A DNA stretch of 64,000 bases, taken from Halalkalicoccus sp. CG83. GTDB taxonomy: Archaea; Halobacteriota; Halobacteria; Halobacteriales; Halalkalicoccaceae. The stretch is taken from NCBI RefSeq assembly GCF_037081715.1, contig NZ_JAZDDH010000002.1, forward strand, positions 310,001 through 374,000, read 5' to 3'. The translations under genes were made by a program, and so were the position numbers. Shown here one piece after another: positions 25,632 through 34,386 of the stretch (position 1 is its first letter; every line of letters begins with the position of its first letter). The notes below the pieces were generated by a model that made no database searches, was not told where the DNA came from, and saw nothing but the letters and a program-made list of their open reading frames with translations.

Positions 25632-25760
25632 ATGTCTGGAATGGGAGAGACGCGAACGGATTACTGTCCGAACTGTGAGGAGGAGCGCGAGGTGCGGGTC
25701 TCGGTCGCGTGGCAACCGGACGTCTGTACGGTCTGTAGTGCGGACGTCGAGGAGTCGTGA
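25632..25760 (+). CDS. small zinc-finger protein (42 aa)
   Basis: The protein starts MSGMGETRTDYCPNCEEERE and ends in SADVEES. Two CxxC knuckles (CPNC and CTVC, 18 residues apart) form a single zinc ribbon. The AT-rich promoter patch upstream and ordinary codon use support expression. Haloarchaea encode many such micro-proteins of one zinc ribbon. The role of this one is unknown; protein or nucleic-acid contact is likely. It is a short, complete, independent gene. Confidence 0.75.
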   Translation: MSGMGETRTDYCPNCEEEREVRVSVAWQPDVCTVCSADVEES

Positions 25761-25842
25761 CATCGGTCCTCGTGGGGCCCGGCCGACGACCACCGTCCAT
25801 CGACCGCGAGCCCGTAGGTCGATCCGCTTGCCGTGACCGATT

Positions 25843-26331
25843 CTACGGCTCGAACGTCCAGCGCGTCGCGTCCGCCGGATAGTCGCTCCACGCGAGGACC
25901 TTTCTCGGGTGGACCGCCCAGAAGGGCGTCCCGTGACGGACGCCGTACTTCTCCTCGTACGCTGAGTCGAGGCGCTCGACGAGTTCGGGATCGGCGCTCC
26001 CCTCGGCGAGTTTCCCGGCCGTTCCCTCGATGATCACGACGTCGTCGCCGCTCTCTCGGTGGACGACGATCTCCGAACCGGCCGCGAGGTTTCGCGCCCA
26101 CCGTGTGTGCTCGCCGCCGCCGCAGTGGAACGTGTCGTCGAGCCAGACGCCCCAGACGGGCCGCGCGTGCGGGCGACCGTCGGGGAGCGTCGTCGACACC
26201 CAGTAGTTGCGATCGCCCCGCATCCCCTCGGCGACGAACTCCCAGGGAAGCAATCCCTCGTCGTCCTCGGGTATTCCGTAGCTGTCCTCGGTCTCCGGCC
26301 TGCTTCGGCGTCTGTCGTCCTCGTCGGTCAT
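25843..26331 (-). CDS. pyridoxamine 5'-phosphate oxidase-like flavin-binding protein
   Basis: This 162-residue split-barrel protein is of the PNPOx-like superfamily, which binds FMN, F420 or haem as a dimer. Characteristic strands are NYWVSTTLPDGRPHARPVWGVWLDDTFHC, then EIVVHRESGDDVVIIEGTAG, then KYGVRHGTPFWAVHPRKVLAWSD. Substrate and cofactor cannot be told apart by eye. F420-dependent members share the PHARPVWG pattern. Start ATG 26331 (MTDEDDRRR) is chosen; an ATG at 26358 would add nine residues. Confidence 0.85.
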   Translation of the reverse strand: MTDEDDRRRSRPETEDSYGIPEDDEGLLPWEFVAEGMRGDRNYWVSTTLPDGRPHARPVWGVWLDDTFHCGGGEHTRWARNLAAGSEIVVHRESGDDVVIIEGTAGKLAEGSADPELVERLDSAYEEKYGVRHGTPFWAVHPRKVLAWSDYPADATRWTFEP

Positions 26332-26421
26332 CCCGTCCCGTAGGCTTCGGGACGGCATAAGACCGTTCGGGGCGGACGGTCCGAGGACACGTTTATCGAC
26401 CCGGGTCCCGATCTGCGGGGT

Positions 26422-26955
26422 ATGATCAGGTCCTTCGACGGCGTCGTCCCGGAGATCGCCGACTCGGCCTACGTCGACGAGAGCGCGGTCGTCATCGGCG
26501 ACGTGACGATCGAGAGCGAGGCGAGCGTCTGGCCGGGCGCGGTCCTCCGTGGCGACCACGGAGCCATCACCGTAGGCGAGGGTGCGAACGTCCAGGACAA
26601 CGCCACCCTCCACGAAGGGGTCGAGATCGGCCCCTACACCACCGTCGGCCACAACGCGATCGTCCACGCCGCGATCACCCGGGTGAGAAGCCTGGTCGGG
26701 ATGGGTGCGATCGTGCTGGACGACGTGACGGTCGGCGAGGAGAGCATCGTCGGGGCCAACAGCCTCGTGACCGAGGGAACCGAGGTGCCCGAACGGACGC
26801 TGGTCGCCGGCACGCCCGCGGAGGTCGTGAAGGAACTCGACGACGCCCGGTGGGCGGCCGCCGCCGATCGCTACGTCGAGAACGCCCGCGCACACGCCGA
26901 GCGCTCCGAGGTGATCGAGCGGGGGACGATCCGACCTGGCGAGCGGCTGGAGTGA
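26422..26955 (+). CDS. gamma-type carbonic anhydrase family protein
   Basis: This 177-residue left-handed beta-helix trimer resembles Cam/CamH. The three zinc-ligand histidines are recognisable in ATLHEG, in VGHNAI and in AIVHAA. The Arg/Asp pair that supports the trimer lies in VLRGDHGAI and NVQDNA. After the last histidine the usual GCxIGD turn reads AAITRVRSLVGMG, which is slightly unusual. The C-terminal helices contain acidic residues. The family may interconvert CO2 and bicarbonate, but many homologues are catalytically untested. Confidence 0.88.
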   Translation: MIRSFDGVVPEIADSAYVDESAVVIGDVTIESEASVWPGAVLRGDHGAITVGEGANVQDNATLHEGVEIGPYTTVGHNAIVHAAITRVRSLVGMGAIVLDDVTVGEESIVGANSLVTEGTEVPERTLVAGTPAEVVKELDDARWAAAADRYVENARAHAERSEVIERGTIRPGERLE

Positions 26956-27061
26956 GTTCTCCGAGCGCGCCGGGGCCGAAATCGTGGGCGAGCAGCTCCC
27001 GTCCATGCGTGCCGTGAACGGGCTTCGACACTCCTAAGCGCGCGCCGTTTTTGCTACTCGT

Positions 27062-29485
27062 ATGGAGTTTCACGACGCCGCGAACTTTCTCTTCGATCTG
27101 CGGCGCTTCCGGCCGAAACCCGGCACGGAGTCGACGGCGGACCTCCTCGCGGATCTAGACGACCCACACGAGGGCGTCGATTACGTCCAAGTCGCCGGCT
27201 CCAACGGCAAGGGGAGCACGGCGCGGATGACCGAGTCGGTCCTCCGGCGGGCCGGACTCACGGTCGGGCTCTACACCTCACCCCACCTCGACGACGTCCG
27301 CGAGCGGATCCGTGTCGACGGCCGACCGATCACCGAGGCGGCCCTCGTCGAGTTCGTCGAGCGAGTCAGACCACACGTGGTCGAGCGGGCCGCCGAGGGC
27401 GAGGCCCCTACCTTCTTCGAGACCATGACCGCGATGGCGCTCTGGGAGTTCGGCCGCCGCGACGTCGACGTCGCGGTCCTCGAGGTCGGCATCGGCGGAC
27501 GCTACGACGCCACCAGCGTGGTCGACCCGGTCGCGAGCGCGGTCACGAGCGTCACCCTCGAGCACACCGGAATCCTCGGTGACTCGATCGAGGAGATCGC
27601 CCGCGATAAGGCCCACGTCGCGCCCGCCGGGGCCCCGCTGGTCACCGCGGCGACCGGCAACGCGCTGGCGGCCGTCGAGGAACAGGTTGGCGACACCCTC
27701 GTCGTCGGCGAGGACGGGGAGAACGACGTGCAGGTGCGATATCAGGGGCGAACCGACGGCACCGAGGCGGCGGTCTCGCTCGACGGTCCCGACTGGTCGG
27801 TCGAGACGCGACTGGCGCTTCTGGGCGAGTACCAGGCGCGAAACGCGGGGGTCGCGGCGGCGCTCGCCCGCCAGGTGACGTCGGTCTCGGAGGCGGAACT
27901 CGCCCGCGGATTGAGAAACGCCCACTGGCCAGGCCGGTTCGAGGTAATGGGTAGCGAGCCGCTGGTGGTGCTCGACGGCGCGCACAACCCCGGGGCGTGC
28001 GAGGAGGTGGCGACGACCCTCTCGGAGTTCGAGTACGACGACCTGCACCTCGTGATCGGCGCGATGCACGAGAAGGACCACCGCGGGATGGCGGAGGCGC
28101 TCCCCCACCCCGACCGGGTCGTTGCGACCCAGCCCGATCTCGACCGCGCGGAGGATCGCGCGGTGCTCGCGACCGTCTACGAACGCCGCGCCGACGACGT
28201 GACGACGCGCGCCTCGGTGGCGGGGGCGCTCGAACGCGCGCTGGCGGAGGCCGGCCCTGCCGACTGCGTGCTCGTCACCGGTTCGCTGTTCACGGTGGCC
28301 GAGGCCCGCGAACGCTGGACGCGCACGGTCGTCCCGAAGCGCGTCCGCGATCTGTCGGACGCCCGTGAAGTGCTCGAGGGGAGTCACGTCACCGGACCCG
28401 GCGTCTGGCGGATGCGCGGGAAGGCGGTCCACCGCGTGGTGAGGACCCGCGTCCAGCGCCGCCAGGCCCAGTATCTGAAGGAGGAACTGCTCTCGCTCGG
28501 CGGCGAGTGTGCGACGGCGGGGCTCAACGAGCAGGACGAGGAGCGGATCGACGTCGTCCTGATGGGGACGCTCGCACAGTTCAAGCGCCTGATCGAGAAG
28601 CTCGAGGAGCAGCCCTACGGCCTGCCCGTGGTCGCCAGCGAGCTTCGAGGACGACTCGGGATCGGCGTCGAGACCTCCTCCCGCGGCTATCCCTGGGAGG
28701 ACCACACCGCGGTGATGGGCATCCTCAACGTCACCCCCGACAGCTTCCACGACGGCGGCCGGTACGAGGCGCTCGAGGACGCCGTCGCCCGGGCCGAGCG
28801 GATGGTCGAGGACGGCGTCGACGTCATCGACGTCGGTGGCGAGAGCACCCGTCCCGGTGCGGAGCCCGTCCCGACCGACGAGGAGATCGACCGCGTCGTC
28901 CCCGTGATCGAGCGGATCGCGGGACTGGACGCGATGGTCTCGATCGACACCCGTAAGGCCTCGGTTGCCCGTGCGGCCCTGGAGGCCGGCGCGGACGTGA
29001 TCAACGACGTGAGCGGGCTCGAGGATCCGGGGATGCGCTTCGTCGCCGCGGAACACGACGTCCCGCTGGTGGTGATGCACAGCCTCGACGCGCCCGTCGA
29101 TCCCGGCCGCGAGGTCGAGTACGACGACGTCGTCGAGGACGTGATCCGCGACCTCGAGGAACGGGTGTTGCTCGCGGAGAAGGCGGGGCTCGATCGCGAG
29201 CAGATCGTCGTCGATCCCGGCCTCGGCTTCGGGAAGACCCGAACGGAGAGCTTCGAACTGTTGGGACGGGCCGACGAGCTCCAGGCGCTCGGCTGTCCCG
29301 TGCTGATCGGCCACTCCCATAAGTCGATGTTCGAGCGGGTCGAGCGCGACGCCGGGAACCGGACCGCGGCAACGGTTGCCGGGACGACGATCGCGACCGA
29401 ACGGGGCGCGGACGTCGTTCGGGTCCACGACGTCGCCGAGAACGTCGCGGCCGTGCGAGCGGCCGAGATCGCCGACGACGGATGA
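27062..29485 (+). CDS. folCP: FolC-FolP fusion: folylpolyglutamate/dihydrofolate synthase + dihydropteroate synthase
   Basis: This 807-residue fusion carries two folate enzymes. Residues ~1-430 are a Mur-ligase-type FolC with the P-loop VQVAGSNGKGSTARM, the Omega-loop YTSPHLDDVRERIRVDG, and the ATPase DHFS signature EVGIGGRYDATSVVDP. Residues ~445-545 form a linker domain (RRQAQYLKEELLSLGGEC to VVASELRGRLG) of no known family. Residues ~550-807 are dihydropteroate synthase, with VMGILNVTPDSFHDGG, DVGGESTRPGAEPVP and GLGFGKT. FolP makes dihydropteroate from p-aminobenzoate and FolC adds glutamate, so consecutive steps sit on one chain. This fusion is known from haloarchaea. Confidence 0.94.
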   Translation: MEFHDAANFLFDLRRFRPKPGTESTADLLADLDDPHEGVDYVQVAGSNGKGSTARMTESVLRRAGLTVGLYTSPHLDDVRERIRVDGRPITEAALVEFVERVRPHVVERAAEGEAPTFFETMTAMALWEFGRRDVDVAVLEVGIGGRYDATSVVDPVASAVTSVTLEHTGILGDSIEEIARDKAHVAPAGAPLVTAATGNALAAVEEQVGDTLVVGEDGENDVQVRYQGRTDGTEAAVSLDGPDWSVETRLALLGEYQARNAGVAAALARQVTSVSEAELARGLRNAHWPGRFEVMGSEPLVVLDGAHNPGACEEVATTLSEFEYDDLHLVIGAMHEKDHRGMAEALPHPDRVVATQPDLDRAEDRAVLATVYERRADDVTTRASVAGALERALAEAGPADCVLVTGSLFTVAEARERWTRTVVPKRVRDLSDAREVLEGSHVTGPGVWRMRGKAVHRVVRTRVQRRQAQYLKEELLSLGGECATAGLNEQDEERIDVVLMGTLAQFKRLIEKLEEQPYGLPVVASELRGRLGIGVETSSRGYPWEDHTAVMGILNVTPDSFHDGGRYEALEDAVARAERMVEDGVDVIDVGGESTRPGAEPVPTDEEIDRVVPVIERIAGLDAMVSIDTRKASVARAALEAGADVINDVSGLEDPGMRFVAAEHDVPLVVMHSLDAPVDPGREVEYDDVVEDVIRDLEERVLLAEKAGLDREQIVVDPGLGFGKTRTESFELLGRADELQALGCPVLIGHSHKSMFERVERDAGNRTAATVAGTTIATERGADVVRVHDVAENVAAVRAAEIADDG

Positions 29486-29569
29486 GGCAATGGTTGCCGA
29501 CACCTGCTTGTACCGACGGTTCCCGCCGGTGACCCAAGAAGCCTTAGGGTGGCGCTCCAAGGAGAAGAT

Positions 29570-30463
29570 ATGTCAGAAGCTGACTATGCCAAAGACGTCG
29601 TCGTGAGCGCCGATTGGGTAGAGGATCACCTGGACGAGTTCCAGAGCGACGATCCCGACTACCGACTGCTCGAGGTGAACAATCCAACCGTGACCGCCGA
29701 CTCGGAGTACACCTCCTACGAGGAGGGCCACGCCCCCGGCGCCGTCTTCCTCGACTGGGAGGAGGACTTCACCGACCAGACGACCCGCGACATCCTCTCG
29801 AAGGACCAGTTCGAGGAGACGATGGGTGAGGCGGGCATCACCGAGGACACCACCGTGGTGTTCTACGGCGGCGGGCGCGTCCCCAACTGGTTCGCGCTGT
29901 TCGCCTACTGGCAGTTCAAGTACTACGGCCACGAGGACGCTCGCGTGCTCAACGGCGGGAAGGAGTACTGGGTGAGCAACGACTACCCGCTGACCGACGA
30001 GGTACCCGACTTCAGCCCGCAGGAGTACAACGCCCGCGGCCCGTTCGAGTCGATCCGCGCGTACAGGGACGACATCGAGACGGCGATCGAGCAGGGCCTG
30101 CCGCTCGTCGACGTCCGTTCGCCCGAGGAGTTCACCGGCGAGATTCTCGCACCGGAAGGGCTGCAGGAGACTGCCCAGCGCGGCGGGCACGTCCCCGGCG
30201 CCTCGAACGTTCCCGTCCCGACGATCCTGAACGACGACGGCACGTTCAAGAGCGCCGACGAACTGCGCGAGATCTACGCCGAGCACGACATCGACGGCTC
30301 GGAGTCCACCATCGCCTACTGCCGCGTCGGCGAACGCTCCTCGATCGAGTGGTTCGCGCTGCGCGAACTGCTGGGCTTCGAGGACGTCCGCAACTACGAC
30401 GGCTCGTGGACCGAGTGGGGCAGCATGATTCGCACCCCGATCGAGACCGGCGAGGAGCAGTAA
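29570..30463 (+). CDS. tssA: sulfurtransferase (tandem rhodanese)
   Basis: This 297-residue protein has two rhodanese domains. The N-terminal inactive copy (about 10-145) carries the typical GHAPGAVFLDWEEDF. The C-terminal copy (about 165-290) carries LPLVDVRSPEEFTGE and the active-site loop YCRVGERSS. The loop cysteine receives sulfane sulfur from thiosulfate or a persulfide. An AGGAG-type SD lies close before ATG 29570, and a TATA-like cttaggg 25 nt further up. In haloarchaea such proteins feed sulfur carriers for thiolation; UbaA, encoded at 60.8 kb, also needs a sulfur donor. Confidence 0.92.
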   Translation: MSEADYAKDVVVSADWVEDHLDEFQSDDPDYRLLEVNNPTVTADSEYTSYEEGHAPGAVFLDWEEDFTDQTTRDILSKDQFEETMGEAGITEDTTVVFYGGGRVPNWFALFAYWQFKYYGHEDARVLNGGKEYWVSNDYPLTDEVPDFSPQEYNARGPFESIRAYRDDIETAIEQGLPLVDVRSPEEFTGEILAPEGLQETAQRGGHVPGASNVPVPTILNDDGTFKSADELREIYAEHDIDGSESTIAYCRVGERSSIEWFALRELLGFEDVRNYDGSWTEWGSMIRTPIETGEEQ

Positions 30464-30545
30464 CTCCGCGGCTCGCTTCTCGATCTCGACGGCCGTATCG
30501 ATATCCGTATTTCTTAGATGACGCGACCCGTTGGAGCCGTCCGTT

Positions 30546-31235
30546 TCACGCTCGTTTCGCGACGAACACTGAACGGTCGGCCATCGCCGTTTCGTCGGCG
30601 TCCCAGTCGAGTCGTTTGACGACGAACCCGCGTTCCGCGAGCGAGAGCGCGACCGTCTCGTCGTCGAACGCCGTAAGCAGGTGTCGGTCGACGAACCACG
30701 ACGAGCCGTCGAAGACGAGCGCGTCCATGCACACCCGACGGTCCTCGAGGCGACGACACTGGAGGAGCCGCGCGCAGTCGCCTTCGGGACCGCTCGCGGT
30801 CCGGAGCGTCGGGGCCTCCATCTCGGGGAACTCGTCCGTGTCCAGGACGAGGACGCCGCCCTCGGCCACCCGGTCGGCCAGCGCCGACAGCGCCGGTGCG
30901 AGCTCCTCGGGCTCGAGGCAGTTCACCAGCGTGAAGGGCACCATGACGAGATCGAACCGGCCGCTCACGGGTAGCTCTGGCAGCGAGCCGACGAGGAACT
31001 CGGCGTCGGACTTCTCCCGCGCCCGCCGGACCATCGCGGCGCTGGGATCGACGCCGACGGCGTCGACCCCCGCCTCCTCGAGCTGCCTCGTGTGCTCGCC
31101 GGTGCCACAGCCGACGACCAGCGCTCGCTCCGCCATCGGCACCCGTTCGAGCACGAACGCCACCTCCTCGCCGTACGGTTTGCGAGCGTACAGCGCGTCG
31201 TAAACCGCGGGGTGGTCGTGGAGCACCCGATCCAT
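30546..31235 (-). CDS. class I SAM-dependent methyltransferase
   Basis: This 229-residue protein has SAM motif I ALVVGCGTGEHTRQLEEAG, the acidic ribose-binding residue in VGVDPSAAMVRRARE, and the motif IV region FDLVMVPFTLVNCLEPEEL. The C-terminal half is beta-rich with a cysteine-containing SGPEGDCARLLQCRR segment. The substrate is unknown; the small-molecule methyltransferase (type 11/25) branch is likely. It starts divergently from the S9 peptidase gene, with 64 nt between them. Confidence 0.88.
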   Translation of the reverse strand: MDRVLHDHPAVYDALYARKPYGEEVAFVLERVPMAERALVVGCGTGEHTRQLEEAGVDAVGVDPSAAMVRRAREKSDAEFLVGSLPELPVSGRFDLVMVPFTLVNCLEPEELAPALSALADRVAEGGVLVLDTDEFPEMEAPTLRTASGPEGDCARLLQCRRLEDRRVCMDALVFDGSSWFVDRHLLTAFDDETVALSLAERGFVVKRLDWDADETAMADRSVFVAKRA

Positions 31236-31299
31236 ACCTCCGGTGGCGCCCTACGGGTAATAAATCCGATCGGTCGAGGGTGCCGCGATCCGAACCCCT

Positions 31300-33171
31300 A
31301 TGGCGTCCGCCGTGATACGCCGGCACGTGACATACGAGTTCGAACGGTATCTCAGCGTCCGCAGCGCCTACGGTGCCTCCTTCGGCCCCGAGGGCGAACG
31401 ACTCTCCTTCCTGATGGACACCACGGGCGTCCCACAGGTGTGGACGCTCGACTCCCCGCTCGCGTGGCCCGACCAGCATACCTTCTACGACGAGCGAGTG
31501 ACCTTCGCCTCCTTCTCACCCGAGCGCCCGGAACTCGTCTTCGGGATGGACGAGGGCGGCAACGAGCGCCAGCAGCTCTTCCGACTCGACGTCGAGGACG
31601 GGACGATCACGCCATTGACGGACGCTCCGGAAGCCAAGCATCGCTGGGGCGGCTGGTCGTCGGACGGCGAGCGCTTCGCCTTCGCCTCGAACCGCCGCGA
31701 CGAGTCGGTCTTCGACGTCTACGTCCAGGGCCGCGACGACGAAGAGGCCGAACGCGTTCTCGAGGGCGACGGCTGGCTCGAGGTCGGCGGATGGAGCCCG
31801 GACGACTCGCGGCTGATCGTCACCGAGGCCTCCTCGAGCTTCGATCAGGACGTCTACGTCCTCGAGATCGAGTCGGGGGAGCTGACCCACCTCACGCCGC
31901 ACGAGGGCAACGTCCGCTTTCGGAGCACGAACTGGGGCCCCGACGGCAGGGGGATCTATCTCGTCACCGATCGGGACGCGGACACGCTGTATCTCGCCCG
32001 GCTCGACGCGGAGACGGGCGAGATCGACGTCGTCGAGGAGGGCAGCGACGAACGGAGTTCGTCCGACAGCCGGGCATCGCCCGGCGACGGCGAGTGGAAC
32101 GTCGACGGGGTCCGCCTCGACGAGGAAAGTGGGAGGGTAGTCTACTCGCGGAACGTCGACGGTTACACCGAGCTCACCTCCGGCGAACTCGCCGGGGAGA
32201 CGACGATCCACGAGTTCTCCGCGCCCGACCTCCCCGAGGGGGTCGCAGGCGGGGTGAGCTTCGATCCCGACGGCGAGCGCTTCGCCGTGAGCGCCACCGG
32301 CGACGTCGAGAACACGAACGTCTACGTCGTCGAGACGGAGACGGGCCAGACGGAGCGATGGACGAACGCGGCGACTGGTGGCATTCCCCGCGAGCGCTTC
32401 TCGGGCTCCGAACTCGTGCGCTTCGAGAGCTTCGATGGGCTCGAGGTTCCGGCCTACCTCTCGATTCCGGCGGGAGCAAGCGAGGAGAACGACGAGACGC
32501 CGGCCATCGTCGACATCCACGGCGGCCCCGAGAGCCAGCGCCGGCCCTCGTTTCATCCCGTAAAACAGTACTTCCTCGACCGGGGCTACGCCTACTTCGA
32601 GCCGAACGTCCGGGGTTCCTCAGGGTATGGCCGCGAGTACACCCACCTCGACGACGTCGAGAAGCGCATGGACAGCGTCGCCGATATCGAGGCGGGCGTC
32701 GAGTGGCTCCACGACCACCCCCTCGTCGACGACGACCGTATCGTCGCGATGGGCGGATCCTACGGCGGGTTCATGGTGCTCGCAGCAATGACGGAGTACC
32801 CCGAGCTGTGGGCCGCCGGGATCGACGTCGTCGGCATCGCGAACTTCGTGACGTTCCTCGAGAACACCGGCGACTGGCGCCGCGAGCTTCGCGAGGCCGA
32901 GTACGGTTCCCTGGAGGAGGACCGGGAGTTCCTCGAGTCGATCTCGCCGATCAACACCGTCGATCGCATCGAGGCGCCGCTGTTCGTCCTCCACGGCGCG
33001 AACGATCCCCGCGTTCCCGTAGGGGAGGCCGAACAGATCGCCGATCGGGCGGCAGAGCACGTCCCCGTCGAGACGCTGATCTTCGAGGACGAGGGCCACG
33101 GCTTCACCAAGCTCGAGAACAGGATAGAAGCGTACACCCGGATCGCAGACTTCCTCGATCGTCACGTCTGA
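31300..33171 (+). CDS. S9 family serine peptidase (acylaminoacyl/prolyl oligopeptidase type)
   Basis: This 623-residue protein has an N-terminal beta-propeller (about residues 15-370; repeated WSPDDSRL and FDPDGERFAV blades) that limits access to peptides. A C-terminal alpha/beta hydrolase domain follows. The nucleophile is in VAMGGSYGGFMVLAA, the acid in HGANDPRVPVGE and the histidine in EDEGHGFTKLEN. It is expected to trim short or N-blocked peptides in the cytosol. A Ser-rich insert (SDERSSSDSRASPGDGEWN) in one blade is species-level variation. GTG 31327 would be an alternative start, 9 residues in. Confidence 0.93.
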   Translation: MASAVIRRHVTYEFERYLSVRSAYGASFGPEGERLSFLMDTTGVPQVWTLDSPLAWPDQHTFYDERVTFASFSPERPELVFGMDEGGNERQQLFRLDVEDGTITPLTDAPEAKHRWGGWSSDGERFAFASNRRDESVFDVYVQGRDDEEAERVLEGDGWLEVGGWSPDDSRLIVTEASSSFDQDVYVLEIESGELTHLTPHEGNVRFRSTNWGPDGRGIYLVTDRDADTLYLARLDAETGEIDVVEEGSDERSSSDSRASPGDGEWNVDGVRLDEESGRVVYSRNVDGYTELTSGELAGETTIHEFSAPDLPEGVAGGVSFDPDGERFAVSATGDVENTNVYVVETETGQTERWTNAATGGIPRERFSGSELVRFESFDGLEVPAYLSIPAGASEENDETPAIVDIHGGPESQRRPSFHPVKQYFLDRGYAYFEPNVRGSSGYGREYTHLDDVEKRMDSVADIEAGVEWLHDHPLVDDDRIVAMGGSYGGFMVLAAMTEYPELWAAGIDVVGIANFVTFLENTGDWRRELREAEYGSLEEDREFLESISPINTVDRIEAPLFVLHGANDPRVPVGEAEQIADRAAEHVPVETLIFEDEGHGFTKLENRIEAYTRIADFLDRHV

Positions 33172-33228
33172 TCGCGCTTCGATGCCCGCCTTCGGCGGTA
33201 CGTCCCTCGCCGACCGCGGCGCGTCGAT

Positions 33229-33804
33229 TCAGAGCTCCTCGGGCTGGGTGCCCACGCCCTCGGGCCAGCCCGGCGGCTTCGCCGCCGAGGGTTCCGCGTA
33301 CTCGCGTTTCAGCACCATCGGCGTCCGTTCGAGCGAGAGCACCAGTTCGTCGTTCTGGTTGTACGCCCGTAGCTCCGTGGTGACGATGCCGACGTGGTCC
33401 CGAGAGCTGCTCTCGCGCTTCTCTATCACCTCGCTCTCGGCGAAGATCGTATCGCCGTGGAAGACGGGCGCGTGGTGTCGGATCTCGTCGTAGCCCAGGT
33501 TCGCGGTCGCGTTCGTCGAGACGTCGACGACGCTCATCCCCACCGCGAGCGCGATGACGAAAGTCCCGTCGACGAGCCGCTCGCCGAACTCCGTCCCGGC
33601 AGCGTAGGGCTCGTTGAAGTGCATCGGGTTGACGTTCATCGTCAGGTTGGTGAACCAGACGTTGTCCGTCTCCGTGACCGTCCGGCCGTACGGGTGTTTG
33701 TAGACGTCGCCGACCTCGAACTCCTCGAAGTACCGACCCTGCCAGCCCGAGACGAGTCTGCGGTCGCCGTCGTCGTCACCGTCGCCGTTGTCGTCGTTCG
33801 GCAT
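33229..33804 (-). CDS. MaoC family dehydratase
   Basis: This 191-residue single hotdog domain is of the MaoC/(R)-hydratase family. The catalytic Asp-His region is in TNLTMNVNPMHFNEPYA (Asn-His variant). The remaining fold runs through VDGTFVIALAVGMSVVDVS, HHAPVFHGDTIFAESEV and DHVGIVTTELRAYNQNDELVLS. Related haloarchaeal enzymes hydrate mesaconyl-CoA in the methylaspartate cycle, but no other gene of that cycle is adjacent. A Pro/Gly-rich tail (AEPSAAKPPGWPEGVG) is encoded over a perfect 7-bp palindrome with a TTC/GAA loop (33271-33287). Start ATG 33804. Confidence 0.86.
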   Translation of the reverse strand: MPNDDNGDGDDDGDRRLVSGWQGRYFEEFEVGDVYKHPYGRTVTETDNVWFTNLTMNVNPMHFNEPYAAGTEFGERLVDGTFVIALAVGMSVVDVSTNATANLGYDEIRHHAPVFHGDTIFAESEVIEKRESSSRDHVGIVTTELRAYNQNDELVLSLERTPMVLKREYAEPSAAKPPGWPEGVGTQPEEL

Positions 33805-33908
33805 ACCCGTCCGATCGGACGCGACCGGCATAGTTGTGGTACCCGTCGTCCGCGATTCGGCTCGATCCAACCCGTTCTACTGGCGGTCCCGACTGGCCCG
33901 ATCGCCGA

Positions 33909-34292
33909 TCACTCGCGGTATCTCGCGACCTCCACCAGGTTCCCGTCCGGGTCCCGGAAGTAGACCGATTCGATCGGTCCGCGGGCGCCGGTCCTCTCGA
34001 CCGGTCCCTCGACGATCTCCACGCTCGCGTCGCGAAGTTCGCGCTCCACCGCCTCGATCGGCGTCTCGGTCAGCACGCAGAAGTCACCCGATCCGGGGGT
34101 CGGCCGTTCCGCCTTCGGTTCGTGGTCCCAGCCGTCGGGATGCAGGTTCACCTTCTGGTCGCCGAAGCGAAGCGCCCTCCGGCCCTCGCCGAAGGTGACG
34201 ACCTCGCAGTCGAGGACGCGCTCGTAGAACTCGCAGGCGCGTTCGACGTCCGAGACGGTCAGCACGAAGTGGTCGATGCCGGTCGGCTCCAT
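33909..34292 (-). CDS. VOC family (glyoxalase/bleomycin-resistance fold) protein
   Basis: This 127-residue protein has two beta-alpha-beta-beta-beta units. The metal-binding positions of the VOC fold are H9 (GIDHFVLTVSD), Glu in CEVVTFGEG, H in DFCVL/VNLHPDG and Glu near SVYFRDPDGNLVEVARY. The DPDGNLVE C-terminal signature is typical. The substrate is unknown; small VOC proteins include methylmalonyl-CoA epimerases and dioxygenases. Confidence 0.85.
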   Translation of the reverse strand: MEPTGIDHFVLTVSDVERACEFYERVLDCEVVTFGEGRRALRFGDQKVNLHPDGWDHEPKAERPTPGSGDFCVLTETPIEAVERELRDASVEIVEGPVERTGARGPIESVYFRDPDGNLVEVARYRE

Positions 34293-34386
34293 GGCGTCCG
34301 AACGGAACGCAGCGCCATAGCCGTCTCGCCCGTACGAGCGTCCCGGTTCGAAGGGTCTACCCGTCTCCGCGCTGAGCGTTCGATCG

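Noticed and set aside
29487-29603. 38-codon ORF between folCP and the rhodanese gene
   Set aside because: It runs across the SD and start of the rhodanese gene and has no protein-like composition.
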